From Synergistaceae bacterium (lineage in GTDB: Bacteria; Synergistota; Synergistia; Synergistales; Aminobacteriaceae), in NCBI GenBank assembly GCA_009783355.1, contig WRHH01000023.1, forward strand, positions 1 to 37,102: a DNA stretch of 37,102 nt. Direction: 5' to 3'. This document shows, one piece after another, positions 1 through 8,726 of this stretch; position 1 is the stretch's first letter, and each line of letters starts with the position of its first letter. The translations under genes and the position numbers were made by a program. The notes under the pieces were generated by a model. That model was not told where the DNA came from, did no database searches, and saw only the letters and a list, made by a program, of their open reading frames with translations.

Positions 1-836
1 GACGTCCAGTCGCCCGCACAAGCTCTTCCCAGAAGCAGCCCACCCGCGAGCCAATAAAAGCACATCCGTATGCCGCACGCGAAGTCCCGTTCGACGGTGA
101 TTCGTTCAAACACGTCCGTAAACAAATTGACAAGCTTACTAAAGCTAATCCACGCCGCGACTCCAAGCCCGCTCGCGTAGACGACGCACCACCAGCCCGG
201 CCCGCTCCCGATGTTTGCCCCCGCATATATCATGGTCAGCGCAATAAATCCGCCCGCGACCGCGATCATAGCCGCGCTGTTATTGAGGTTTATGGCGTCG
301 TCGCGCCATGACAGGTCAAAGAAAAAGAACATCAGCATTAAACCAATATAGATCCACGCAAAACCCAGAACTGTGTAGAAAGCAATATAAAAAGGGCTGT
401 CCATAACGTCGAAAGACGCCCAATTATTGAGGGTGTGAAAAATTATAATAAATGAAGCCATTGGCAATAAACCCAACACGGGCTTGCCCAAATGATTGCT
501 TCCCGGCTGCCGGGTTACGAACAAAAGTACATACCAACTAACAAGAAATTTAATCAAAAGAATATCGATAACTATGAGCGTAAAAAACTCACAAAGAAAA
601 TCCAAATCGCCAATTCCACTTTCTCTAATGGAAAGAGTAAATAGCAGTAAAAATAGAAAAATTAGTAGAATAGGTTCCTTTCCAATAGAAGCCCTTTTAT
701 AAGAATCATAGGCTGACAGAATAATTGCTAACATAAAAACAAAAACAAAAACCCCCGCAGCCATCTCAGCCCCTGTCTCAGATTCTACTATGTGCAAAGC
801 CATATTCTCAACAAATTTACCCGAACCCATAGCCAT
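1..836 (-). CDS. Multi-pass membrane protein, C-terminus beyond window
   Basis: An open frame begins at an ATG at 836 (a second ATG is at 830) and runs without a stop to the left edge, about 278 codons. Its start overlaps the last 20 bases of the zinc-ribbon gene upstream, which suggests translational coupling. The product is very hydrophobic: after a short N-terminal stretch there are about six likely membrane segments, including runs such as AGVFVFVFMLAIILSAY, ILLIFLFLLLFTLSI and WIYIGLMLMFFFF. The visible C-terminal part is rich in Gly and Trp (GSGPGWWCVVYASGLG). I recognise no family and no catalytic motif. The tight coupling implies it works with the zinc-ribbon protein, perhaps as its membrane partner, but that is inference. 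Confidence 0.7.
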   Translation of the reverse strand, partial: MAMGSGKFVENMALHIVESETGAEMAAGVFVFVFMLAIILSAYDSYKRASIGKEPILLIFLFLLLFTLSIRESGIGDLDFLCEFFTLIVIDILLIKFLVSWYVLLFVTRQPGSNHLGKPVLGLLPMASFIIIFHTLNNWASFDVMDSPFYIAFYTVLGFAWIYIGLMLMFFFFDLSWRDDAINLNNSAAMIAVAGGFIALTMIYAGANIGSGPGWWCVVYASGLGVAAWISFSKLVNLFTDVFERITVERDFACGIRMCFYWLAGGLLLGRACAGDWT

Positions 837-1779
837 ATCTTCCCTCAGAATCTTCGCCGCTGCTTTGCGCGGGTATTTTCCCGCCGAATCCGCCGACCGC
901 GTTCCTTGTCAGCCCAAAAATCACTTTGAAACGGTAAAGCATGCTCTTGAATCGCGAAGGTTTCTCCACAATCAAATCCACAATGTCCTCTCCAGCGCAA
1001 CGCATGATTTTCATTTTCTGCTTCTGATAGCGGTACAAAATATGAAGCAAATCGTCCTGCACTTTATTAGTTCTTACAATAACTTTACTGATCCTTCGCC
1101 CTGACAAAAATGAAGCGGATGGCATATCCTGCGGAAAAATGCACCAGCGGTTATCGTACCAGCCGGGTATTTTCTCGTCTGAAATCATCCTGTTTGAGTC
1201 CAGCATGAACACGGGCGGCGAGTCGTTGAGTATTCTCAATTTTTCCAGAACGTAGACGCCTTTATACAATGCGTCGGCGACATCTCCCACGTTAACAAGC
1301 ATCGAAGACTTTTCATTGTTCACTCCGTTATAGAGCGGGACGGGCCGGAGGCCAAATCTTGCCAGTGCAAGGCTTTCCTCGACGCCGGTTTTGCCCGGTA
1401 AATCAATTATGATAATTGTATCGCGTTGCGCCCTAGTGAGCCAGTTTATTTCCGGTAAAACTAAAGGAGAGTTATCCTTCCATGATGTAAAATTCGCAAA
1501 TAGCACCGGCTTTGCCCATTCCGTCCATAAGGAGTCATCAGGCGCCCAAATCTTGTAGGTGGTCAAACTGTCCTTTGGCGTTTGATTGTTGTTGACGGTA
1601 ACGCTGTCTCGAGGCGTGAATTGAGCGTTATTGAGAGAGGATAGCGCTTCAGCGCTATGGACAATTTTCCTCAAGTAATCCGCAGCGCCGCACTTTGGAC
1701 AAACTGTCAGGTTATCCGGCATAATTTCTCTGCAATTTAGGCATTTCAACTTATCGGATCCAGTACTATCTTGTGTCAT
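817..1779 (-). CDS. Hypothetical protein with N-terminal zinc ribbon
   Basis: About 320 residues. Near the N terminus there are two CxxC pairs (CLNC...CPKCG) about 17 residues apart, a classic single zinc ribbon. The rest has no motif I can assign; it contains a conserved-looking block (IIIIDLPGKTG, then LRPVPLYNG) and ends in a Gly/Ser-rich tail (GGFGGKIPAQSS...YGYGFG) that looks flexible. I chose the ATG at 1779 because AGGAGG lies 12 bases upstream; a longer frame from 1821 would overlap the fic stop and has no better ribosome site. The stop overlaps the start of the membrane protein downstream, so the two are probably co-expressed, likely with fic upstream. Function unknown. Confidence 0.72.
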   Translation of the reverse strand: MTQDSTGSDKLKCLNCREIMPDNLTVCPKCGAADYLRKIVHSAEALSSLNNAQFTPRDSVTVNNNQTPKDSLTTYKIWAPDDSLWTEWAKPVLFANFTSWKDNSPLVLPEINWLTRAQRDTIIIIDLPGKTGVEESLALARFGLRPVPLYNGVNNEKSSMLVNVGDVADALYKGVYVLEKLRILNDSPPVFMLDSNRMISDEKIPGWYDNRWCIFPQDMPSASFLSGRRISKVIVRTNKVQDDLLHILYRYQKQKMKIMRCAGEDIVDLIVEKPSRFKSMLYRFKVIFGLTRNAVGGFGGKIPAQSSGEDSEGRYGYGFG

Positions 1780-1813
1780 TCTCGCGAAATACCTCCTGTT
1801 AATTTTACGATTA

Positions 1814-2947
1814 TTATTCAACGAATAAGTCTATATATTGCGAGAAGGCAAAAATCCGTTTCCGCGTTCGTTTGGTCATTTCTTTCAGTATATCCGCTTC
1901 GCAAAATGCTTTTATCAACGCATTCGCGCTTGGAGCGCTCATCGAAAGCAACTCTTCTGCGTCGGATACCCTGATTATCGGATGTCTGAAAAGCTCGTCA
2001 AGAAGATTTTTTGCAACGCCGGAGCGTTTTCCCATCATGTAAATTCTTTTTTCCGCTTGGGCTCGAAGTTCTAATATTTTATTGAAAACACGACAGCCCT
2101 TAATTGCCGTTTCCTCTATCCCCGAAAGGAAAAACTTGACCCAATGCAATAGATCATTTGATTCGCGGACTCTCGTTAGCGCGTCATAATAGCTTCCGCG
2201 GTTACGTTCAAAGTAATCGGACAGGTAGAGCGACGGTCTCGTTAAAATCCCGTTATCAATCAAATATAGAGGAATAAGCAAACGTCCTATTCGCCCGTTG
2301 CCATCCAAGAACGGATGTATGGTTTCAAACTGATAATGGCTTATCGCCGCCCGAATCAGGTGCGGAGTGGATATATTGCCGTTATGCCAGAAACTCTCCA
2401 AATCCCCCATTAATTCCGGGACATTGTCCGGATGAGGAGGAATAAAAGCGGCATCAGTTAAATTCGACCCCCCAATCCAATTTTGGCTTATCCTGAACTC
2501 GCCCGGCGCCTTTCTTTCTCCTCTTACCCCCTGCATTAACAATGAGTGAGTTTCCTTGATCAAACGGTTCGAAAGCGGTAATTTGTCCAATGTAACAATT
2601 GCCTTGTTTATCGCGCTTATATAATTGCGCACTTCTCTCCAGTCGTTCCTTTTTTCCGGCTGGATTTGCTCAAGAGGCAATAACACTTCATCCATCCCGG
2701 TTTGGGTTCCTTCGATACGGCTTGAGGTTTGCGCCTCCTTCGCGACGTGCATTTCTATAAACAAGTCAACATCCGGTACAATCAACGAAAAGGCATTCAG
2801 CTCTCCAAGCCTTCTCGAAGCTCTTTCCAAGAGAGCGGACACGCCCGGGTCGTCCCAGCTCCATTCTTCGTTAATAGCAACCGGCTCAAAGCTCTTATAT
2901 TGATATCTCTGTATCCGATGCCCTGCTTTAAACAACTCTATTTTCAT
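1814..2947 (-). CDS. fic: Fic family AMP-transferase
   Basis: A 377-residue Fic protein of the usual stand-alone size. The catalytic Fic loop is complete: HPFLDGNGRIGR at residues 211-222, with His211 as the base and the GNGR segment for the nucleotide phosphates. Upstream, SSRIEG at residues 75-80 matches the (S/T)xxxE(G/N) inhibitory helix of class II Fic proteins, which places the autoinhibitory Glu at 79. The last ~80 residues look like a winged helix, common in this subfamily. Family knowledge says such enzymes AMPylate target hydroxyl groups; the target here is unknown. AAGGG lies 8 bases before the ATG. A perfect inverted repeat sits about 30 bases upstream, so the C-terminal winged helix may bind its own promoter (inference). 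Confidence 0.93.
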   Translation of the reverse strand: MKIELFKAGHRIQRYQYKSFEPVAINEEWSWDDPGVSALLERASRRLGELNAFSLIVPDVDLFIEMHVAKEAQTSSRIEGTQTGMDEVLLPLEQIQPEKRNDWREVRNYISAINKAIVTLDKLPLSNRLIKETHSLLMQGVRGERKAPGEFRISQNWIGGSNLTDAAFIPPHPDNVPELMGDLESFWHNGNISTPHLIRAAISHYQFETIHPFLDGNGRIGRLLIPLYLIDNGILTRPSLYLSDYFERNRGSYYDALTRVRESNDLLHWVKFFLSGIEETAIKGCRVFNKILELRAQAEKRIYMMGKRSGVAKNLLDELFRHPIIRVSDAEELLSMSAPSANALIKAFCEADILKEMTKRTRKRIFAFSQYIDLFVE

Positions 2948-2971
2948 ATGAGTACCCTTATTATTATCATC

Positions 2972-3222
2972 AACTTTAACTTAATATGTGATTAAGTTAA
3001 GGAAAATGCATTTAGTTTAACTTAGCTTTTTATTAAGTTAAGGATAACGCATTTAATTTAATTAAGCAATAGTTTCACAGAAACATAAACTTTAACTTAA
3101 TATGCAGCTAAGTTAGAGAAAATGCATTTAATTTAACTTAACTTAACTTAACTTTTGATTAAGTTAAGGATAACGCATTTAATTTAATTTAATTTAATTA
3201 AGCAATTGTTTCACAAAAACAT
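2972..3222. repeat. Tandem duplication, two copies about 116 bp apart
   Basis: The AT-rich stretch between fic and the DUF4143 ATPase gene consists of two direct copies, starting at 2972 and 3088. Each holds an AACTTTAACTTAATATG segment, a GGATAACGCATTTAATTTAA segment and the tail GTTTCACA(G/A)AAACAT. The second copy is longer because TTAACTTAACTTAACTTAAC has expanded. The tail of copy 2 is the last codons of the ATPase gene (stop at 3211), so copy 1 carries a trace of that gene's 3' end and the duplication started there. Confidence 0.9.
2976..3000. promoter_or_regulatory. Perfect inverted repeat, likely operator of fic
   Basis: Arms TTAACTTAAT (2976-2985) and ATTAAGTTAA (2991-3000) are perfect reverse complements around a 5-bp spacer. 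The site lies 29 bp upstream of the fic start. Imperfect versions of the same arms recur at 3017-3041, 3092-3116 and 3133-3167, giving four dyads within 190 bp. The spacing suits a dimeric repressor. That it is an operator is inference. Confidence 0.6.
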
Positions 3223-4554
3223 AGCCATGTAGACGGGGATATGAGTAATGTTGTCTTTTAGCATGACGTCTTTTGTGTATACGATATAAGATTCCCCGAT
3301 GTTTTTTGAAAACTTCGCATTGAACTTGTCAAGCGAAGAATGGTATCTGTATGACGCGGATTTGACTTCGACCGGAGAAACCTTATTCTTTCTGATGATC
3401 AGAAAGTCTATTTCAATATTATTCTGTCGATTTCCGGCATCGACACGCGAATAGAAGTACAGCCGATGCCCCGAAGTTCGCAACGCTTGCGCAACGGCAT
3501 TTTCCAAGATCATCCCTTCATTTATATGAAGCTTGTCAAACAAAATCGCGCGGTACAATTCGTTGTCAAGATGCTCGTTGTCGCAAAACGTATGAGTAAC
3601 CAAAAGACCGGTATCCGCCATGTATAGTTTCTGCGTAGCGCGATCACTGCTTAGCGCCAGCCCGACATTGGGATCGGTGGAATTGAAACAATGGTTGATG
3701 ATCATTGCATCAACGAGCCACAAAAACGCATCGCCATATTCGCGTTGTCGCGCGGTTTTATCTATGGACGAGAGTTTGAACTTTTTTTCAGCTTTGGTCA
3801 ATTGTCCGGGAATAGCGTCAAAGATATCCACAACTCTTTTTTCGTACCCTGTTGCATACTTTGCGGAATCGCTTCTATATAACGCTAAAATGCGTTTTTT
3901 CTCCTTGTCCGCTGCCTCAAAATCCCGAGTTTCAATATACGCCAGCACAGCTTGCGGCATGCCGCCGATGAGCAGATATTGGCGGTATGCATCCATCGCT
4001 CTGCGATGCACGGCAGCTCCCACAGGCGCTTTTTTATTAAAACATTCTAGAAGGAAAGCAGCCATAGCTTCATCACTCATTGCCCAGAGAAACTCTTCAA
4101 AATCCAACGGATGCATCTCAAGGCGATCTTCCTCGGAGGGAATAAGTATATCCTTGATATTCTGTTTGATTGACAGAAGCGACCCCGTCTCAATGTAGTC
4201 GTATCTGCCATCCGCGACAAGGGATTTCAAGCGTTGCCGCGCCAATGGAAACAACTGAACTTCGTCAAAGACTATAAGACTATCGCGCACATAAAGCGGC
4301 TTACTGTAGTAAACTGAAAGCCGTGAGAAAAAAAGATCCAAGTCTTCACCTTGGTTTTCAATCAGATCTTTTATCTCTTTTGCAACAACGGAAAAGTCAA
4401 TAAGAATAACGCTTTTGTATTCGTTATTCCCAAACTGTCCGCATATATGTGTTTTGCCGACGCGGTGCGCGCCTTCAATGAGCAGCGCGGTCTTTCCGCA
4501 ACTCTCGTTTTTCCATTTAAGCAGTTTTTGATAGGTTTTTCTTTTCAGCTCCAT
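3211..4554 (-). CDS. AAA_14/DUF4143 family ATPase
   Basis: 447 residues, the usual size of the AAA_14 plus DUF4143 family. The Walker A is EGAHRVGKTHI (GxxRVGKT form) at about residue 30 and the Walker B is LIVFDEVQLFP near residue 95. The C-terminal DUF4143 part holds a PD-(D/E)XK-like core, IEIDFLIIRKNKVSPVEVKS, with the acidic residues and the EVK lysine intact, so nuclease activity is possible. Family members are common in anaerobes and their role is unknown. The ATG at 4554 has GGAGG at good spacing. A promoter and three 33-bp iterons lie directly upstream, which suggests strong own regulation. It is probably its own transcription unit. Confidence 0.88.
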   Translation of the reverse strand: MELKRKTYQKLLKWKNESCGKTALLIEGAHRVGKTHICGQFGNNEYKSVILIDFSVVAKEIKDLIENQGEDLDLFFSRLSVYYSKPLYVRDSLIVFDEVQLFPLARQRLKSLVADGRYDYIETGSLLSIKQNIKDILIPSEEDRLEMHPLDFEEFLWAMSDEAMAAFLLECFNKKAPVGAAVHRRAMDAYRQYLLIGGMPQAVLAYIETRDFEAADKEKKRILALYRSDSAKYATGYEKRVVDIFDAIPGQLTKAEKKFKLSSIDKTARQREYGDAFLWLVDAMIINHCFNSTDPNVGLALSSDRATQKLYMADTGLLVTHTFCDNEHLDNELYRAILFDKLHINEGMILENAVAQALRTSGHRLYFYSRVDAGNRQNNIEIDFLIIRKNKVSPVEVKSASYRYHSSLDKFNAKFSKNIGESYIVYTKDVMLKDNITHIPVYMAMFL

Positions 4555-4587
4555 GCCGCGCCTCCATGCTTCAATAATAGCAGTCTA

Positions 4588-4677
4588 TGCACGAAACTGC
4601 AACCTGAATATCGTATTATATACACGATACTGCAAGCTGCAATACTGAAAACATACACGAAACTGCAAGCTGAGTAA
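4588..4677. repeat. Three 33-bp iterons upstream of the DUF4143 ATPase gene
   Basis: The core CACGAAACTGCAAGCTGA, with one or two changes, starts at 4590, 4623 and 4656, exactly 33 bp apart. That is about three turns of the helix, so all copies face the same side. The middle copy overlaps the promoter of the ATPase gene. Such spacing fits cooperative repressor binding; the binding protein is not identified. Confidence 0.75.
4615..4642 (-). promoter_or_regulatory. Sigma-70-type promoter of the DUF4143 ATPase gene
   Basis: On the minus strand, -35 TTGCAG (4642-4637) and -10 TATAAT (4620-4615) are 16 bp apart, about 60 bp before the start codon. The -10 box is a perfect consensus. Confidence 0.65.
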
Positions 4678-4898
4678 AAGACAATGTTCAATGTTCAATG
4701 CACAATGCACAATGCACAATGAAAGACAAAAGCTCATGAACTAAAGTTCACCACGACAAATGAAATTTTGATATTTCATGGTAAAACTCGCAACACTGTT
4801 GCGAGAATTGACCTTTAGCAATCGCATGGCTTTTGGTAGTTGCCTTTGCTTTGTATTTCATTGTACATTGAACATCGAACATTGTGCGTTGTCTTTCT
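4677..4898. repeat. Fold-back (MITE-like) element of about 220 bp
   Basis: The left end has repeated CAATGTTCAATG and CAATGCACAATG units next to AAAGACAA; the right end holds the reverse complement of the same (GTACATTGAACATCGAACAT, then GTTGTCTTTC). Inside are nested inverted repeats: CTAAAGTTCA/TGACCTTTAG, TGAAAT/ATTTCA, and at the centre a 19-bp palindrome at 4787-4805 with arms CTCGCAACA/TGTTGCGAG. The whole stretch can fold on itself. It has no gene and abuts the stop of the TPR ATPase gene. It looks like a non-autonomous repeat element; the mobilising enzyme is unknown. Confidence 0.6.
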
Positions 4899-7512
4899 AA
4901 ATTCTTTCCTCAATCCATTTTTTTATGTCTTCCGCTATCTCGCGCACCTCAAGCGGAGCGCGAAACTCAATTCCGAGATAATTTTTTATACCTGCTACGA
5001 GCGGCGAAAGCACGTCGCGCGACGGTGAGTTTTCTATCAGTTCAACTAATTCCTGAGCTCTATCACGCGAGCTGGCTGCTATATCCATGCAAAGACTGCT
5101 TATTCTATCAAAATGTCTTAAGACATAAGAAGAATATTTAATCCCTCTATTTATAAATTCGATGGCTTTATCGTAAATCTTCATGCTTTTATAACAAAAA
5201 GCATTATTATATATGGATATAAAAGTATCCGGGTGTTCTTCTCCAAGAATATTTTCCCTAATCTTCAAAGCCTTACCATAATATTCAAGCGCTTTTGTGT
5301 AGTTTTCCTCAGTTAAATAGACCCCTGCAATGTTATTGTATATTGCCGCATTATTTGGATGTTCTTCTCCAAAGGTTTTTTCATTTATATTCAAAGCTTT
5401 ATCAAAATATTCAAGCGCTTTTGCGTAGTCTCCCTTTCTTAAGTAGACTCCTGCAATGTTATTGTACTCAATCGCATTATCTGGATGTCCTTCTCCAAGA
5501 ACTTTTTCTCTTATCATTAAAGCCTTACCGTGATATTCTATCGCTTTTTCGTACTCTCCTTGTTTCCTGAAAACAATAGCAAGATTGTCATATATCGACG
5601 CAATATTAGGGTTTTCATCTCCAAGAGTTTTTTCATAAATTCCTAAAGCTTTGCTGTATAGTTCAAGCGCTTTCTCGTACTTTCCTTGATCAAAATAAAC
5701 AAGTGCAATGTTATTGTACGCCTCTGCAGTATTAGGATGTTCTTCGCCAAGAATTCTTTCTTTTATTATTAAAGCCTTGTTATTATACTCAATCGCTTTT
5801 TCGTACTTTCCTAGATCAGCATAAACTATTGCAATGTTGTTGTATATCATCGCAGTATCAAGATGTACTACTCCAGAAGTCCTTTCAGCGATTTCCAAAG
5901 CTTTGCTGTTATATTCAAGCGCTTTTGCGTAATCTCTTTGAATAGTATAAGCATTTGCAAGACCAGAATATGTAGCTGCAATATTGGGGTGTTCTTCTCC
6001 AATAAGTTTTTCACAAATATGCAAAGCTTTATCGTAATGTTCATGCGCTTTTTCATAGTTACTGATCTTATTGTACAAAACGCCGATGTTGAAATACGAG
6101 CGAGCGGTCTCCATATGTTCCTCTCCTAGGACTGCAATACTTCTATCGAGAGTTGCAAGAGCTTTTTCCAAGGACTCTTGTGTTATTGTCCTATTTTCAA
6201 AAAGCTCAGAGACTTCTTCGTTCATTTTTCGGATATCAGCGGAATTTTCGCCTATGTCACGAATATCCAAAGCATCGAAAGGTCGAAAGATGCTTATTAA
6301 CATCTGATGATTTTTAATATCAATTGCATCGGATTTTTCTGAATCAAAATTCTTCAGTTCTTCTTCCAAAATCTCTTTCCCGAAAACCTGCGCGAGAAAT
6401 TCCACAATGGGTTTAACCCAAATAGAATATTTTCCGCCGACGCGCATCAGGTAGTATATATTGTAGAGCCTTTCGGTGAGCTGATACTGCTTGGCGCGTT
6501 TCGTTTTTTTGTCCGGGAGAAATTCCTCGACCGCTCCGCGATTTACCAGCCTGTTGATGAGCGAGCTCGTCTCGGTCTGTTCCATCCGTGCCTCTCTTGC
6601 GACTTCGGAGGACGATGAAGCCGTCCATAAACGCGCAAGCGTGGCAAATACTTTGCGCTCCTTTGGCGGCAGGGTTTCCATATGTCCCTTGAAATACTCG
6701 GTGTGATCGTCTATCAGCGCTTCAAGGTTGCGCATGAGCTGCATGAAAGAAAGCTCCTTGCCGAACCACGCAATTACGCTTAATAACCTTGGCTGTCCGC
6801 CGGTCAGGATTTGCAGCGCGCGCGCCTGAACGTCGCTGATATTGTTTCCCGTGACTTTTTCCCATAATATTTTGCAGTCGCTTTGAGGCATACGGTCAAG
6901 CGTCACGATTTTGAAAAACTCATAAAACGGCTGTTTATAATTTTCAATCTGATCAAATCGCGCGGTGGCGCTCCCGAGCAGCATTATCCGGCGTTCCGTC
7001 TGGAGAACTCCTCTGAGTTTCCACGCGTCTTTTTCCGGCACTACCGAAAGCATGTCCTGCATATTCTCGCACAACAGAAGAATTCTTTTATTCTGAACGT
7101 CCGCAAAATCCAATAGGCGGGATAGTCCGATATCTTCGCTGTATGGGTCGCGGCTGCCTCTGGACTTTAGCTCGTCATATCCCGGCGCCTCCGGTTCAAG
7201 GTAATACAAGGACTGCATCCAGAGGTCATCAAGGTTCAGTATCTCGTAGTTTTCTTCCGAGAACAATAAGGGATGCCATTTGGACGAAAGCTCACCGTCC
7301 CTTTTAATCTCAGCGGCAACTCGCCGCAGAAGCGTTGTCTTGCCGCTGCCGCGAATTCCAATCAATAAAAGATGCTGGTTTATATCTCCGGTATTTCCCC
7401 TTATACAACTCATCAGAATTTCTAATTCGCTCTCGCGTACGCAAAAACTATCCAATAGATCTTCTTCGCTTAGAAATGAGGGGTTGTACTTGAAAGGGCG
7501 TTTAATTTCCAT
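4897..7512 (-). CDS. STAND-like ATPase with C-terminal TPR array
   Basis: About 871 residues. An N-terminal P-loop domain has Walker A GIRGSGKTTLLRR near residue 60 and a Walker B-like ILLLCENMQD. A winged-helix region follows (LPPKERKVFATLARL, then NRLVNRGAVEEF). From about residue 470 to 780 there are about eight 42-residue TPR units of the kinesin-light-chain type, consensus YNNIAxVYxxxGxYEKALEYYxKAL then LGEEHPxTA. ATPase, winged helix and TPR in that order is the STAND layout, in which the repeats sense a ligand. No effector domain is visible. I chose the ATG at 7512, which overlaps the upstream gene's TAA by 11 bp after GAAGAG, rather than an upstream extension lying inside that gene. 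The coupling suggests a two-component complex with that ATPase. Confidence 0.85.
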   Translation of the reverse strand: MEIKRPFKYNPSFLSEEDLLDSFCVRESELEILMSCIRGNTGDINQHLLLIGIRGSGKTTLLRRVAAEIKRDGELSSKWHPLLFSEENYEILNLDDLWMQSLYYLEPEAPGYDELKSRGSRDPYSEDIGLSRLLDFADVQNKRILLLCENMQDMLSVVPEKDAWKLRGVLQTERRIMLLGSATARFDQIENYKQPFYEFFKIVTLDRMPQSDCKILWEKVTGNNISDVQARALQILTGGQPRLLSVIAWFGKELSFMQLMRNLEALIDDHTEYFKGHMETLPPKERKVFATLARLWTASSSSEVAREARMEQTETSSLINRLVNRGAVEEFLPDKKTKRAKQYQLTERLYNIYYLMRVGGKYSIWVKPIVEFLAQVFGKEILEEELKNFDSEKSDAIDIKNHQMLISIFRPFDALDIRDIGENSADIRKMNEEVSELFENRTITQESLEKALATLDRSIAVLGEEHMETARSYFNIGVLYNKISNYEKAHEHYDKALHICEKLIGEEHPNIAATYSGLANAYTIQRDYAKALEYNSKALEIAERTSGVVHLDTAMIYNNIAIVYADLGKYEKAIEYNNKALIIKERILGEEHPNTAEAYNNIALVYFDQGKYEKALELYSKALGIYEKTLGDENPNIASIYDNLAIVFRKQGEYEKAIEYHGKALMIREKVLGEGHPDNAIEYNNIAGVYLRKGDYAKALEYFDKALNINEKTFGEEHPNNAAIYNNIAGVYLTEENYTKALEYYGKALKIRENILGEEHPDTFISIYNNAFCYKSMKIYDKAIEFINRGIKYSSYVLRHFDRISSLCMDIAASSRDRAQELVELIENSPSRDVLSPLVAGIKNYLGIEFRAPLEVREIAEDIKKWIEERI

Positions 7513-8698
7513 ATCTCTTCGCCCACCAGTCGCGAAGTAGTTTTGAGAGAAAACGACAACCTGCGTCAGTTTCTTCAATGTAACCATCATGTTCAAGAAC
7601 GTCAATGACATTCCTGAAGGATTCTTCGTTTATCTTATTTCCAAATTCCTTCTCATCTTTTATTTTCCTTAACTCCGCTTTTACAGTATCTCCGTCGTTT
7701 TGAGCAATCATATTTAAAACTTTACGCGCTAATTTGTATTCCAGTTTGGATAAGCTTTTTTCAAGCCTTTCTTCCATGTGGCTCAGCGTTGGTCCTATGC
7801 TACGAATCAGGTACTTGGAATAAATTTCCGGCAGATCGTCAATGCTGCATGAAAAACTCTTATTAATAGTCAAGAAGTCATGTACGGAACTAAAGAACAC
7901 TTGAACATAATATGGGGAGCACCAGCCTATCATTTCAGTCATTCGCTCCGCTGTTTCAGGTGAAATTTCAATTGCATTTTCAGTCCCGCGCGCCAGAGCT
8001 AAAATGCATTCTTTGGCTGTTTCAGGTCGCCATGCATCCAGTTGAAAGTTTTCAAGATAATTTACATGAGTACTAAGTTTTAGTCGTTTCAGCAAAGGGT
8101 GAAGCCCTATTGAGCTTGCTATAACGAAAGAGATTTTTTTGTGGTATTCTTGATGAATGGAGCGAAGCCACTCCAAGAAATGTTCATTTTCAGGCTGGTT
8201 ATCCTGCATGTTTTGAATCATAATGGCTAATTCGTCCAAGAATATTACAATTCTTTTCCCATCGGGGCATGAATCGTACAGCGCTTTGAAAAAGTTTTTT
8301 CCTTGTCTGTCCCATTGTTCCGAATTTATTATGCTCTTTAACGCTTCCTGCCAAGACAGTTTTTCTGAACTAATAATGTTCTTAATTAGTGCTACTACAG
8401 AATCTTTTACATTTGCACGTTCATACATGTCCATAGCTAATTTATATATCCAATCCGCAGGAAAAGAACCTTCAAGGGTATAGAAAAAACATATATGCCC
8501 GCTACCTTCCAAAACTTTTTCTGCCCGTTGCATAAGTGATGTTTTACCGATGCGCCTTGGGGCGGAAATGTAAACGCTATTTCCCCGAGTCACTTTTTCT
8601 ATTAATAATCTTAATTCTGCTTTACGCCCAAAAAATTCATCATCTCCAACCGCAGGAGTTCCGGGTTTGCTTTTAAGCTTGATATTCATATCTGTCAT
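7502..8698 (-). CDS. AAA/STAND-type ATP-binding protein
   Basis: 398 residues. After a short N terminus comes EFFGRKAELRLL, typical of the lead into a STAND P-loop domain, then Walker A SAPRRIGKTSLMQRA near residue 45, and Walker B RIVIFLDELAIM around residue 155. The C-terminal third (ARKVLNMIAQNDGD..., YIEETDAGCRFLSKLLRDWW) looks like a winged-helix lid, as in archaeal-type ATPases of this class. It has no repeats and no effector domain. GAGG precedes the ATG by about 8 bases. The gene overlaps the TPR ATPase gene downstream and lies behind the strongest palindromes in the window. I infer the two proteins act together, as a sensor, regulator or defence pair; which of these is not shown by sequence. 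Confidence 0.85.
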   Translation of the reverse strand: MTDMNIKLKSKPGTPAVGDDEFFGRKAELRLLIEKVTRGNSVYISAPRRIGKTSLMQRAEKVLEGSGHICFFYTLEGSFPADWIYKLAMDMYERANVKDSVVALIKNIISSEKLSWQEALKSIINSEQWDRQGKNFFKALYDSCPDGKRIVIFLDELAIMIQNMQDNQPENEHFLEWLRSIHQEYHKKISFVIASSIGLHPLLKRLKLSTHVNYLENFQLDAWRPETAKECILALARGTENAIEISPETAERMTEMIGWCSPYYVQVFFSSVHDFLTINKSFSCSIDDLPEIYSKYLIRSIGPTLSHMEERLEKSLSKLEYKLARKVLNMIAQNDGDTVKAELRKIKDEKEFGNKINEESFRNVIDVLEHDGYIEETDAGCRFLSKLLRDWWAKRYGN

Positions 8699-8726
8699 TT
8701 CTTGGCCTCATTTCTAATTTGTATTT

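Noticed and set aside
2972-3222. CRISPR array in the TTAACTTAAT repeats
   Set aside because: The repeats are AT-rich dyads in two long duplicated units with homologous spacers and no cas genes, so they are operators or a duplication.
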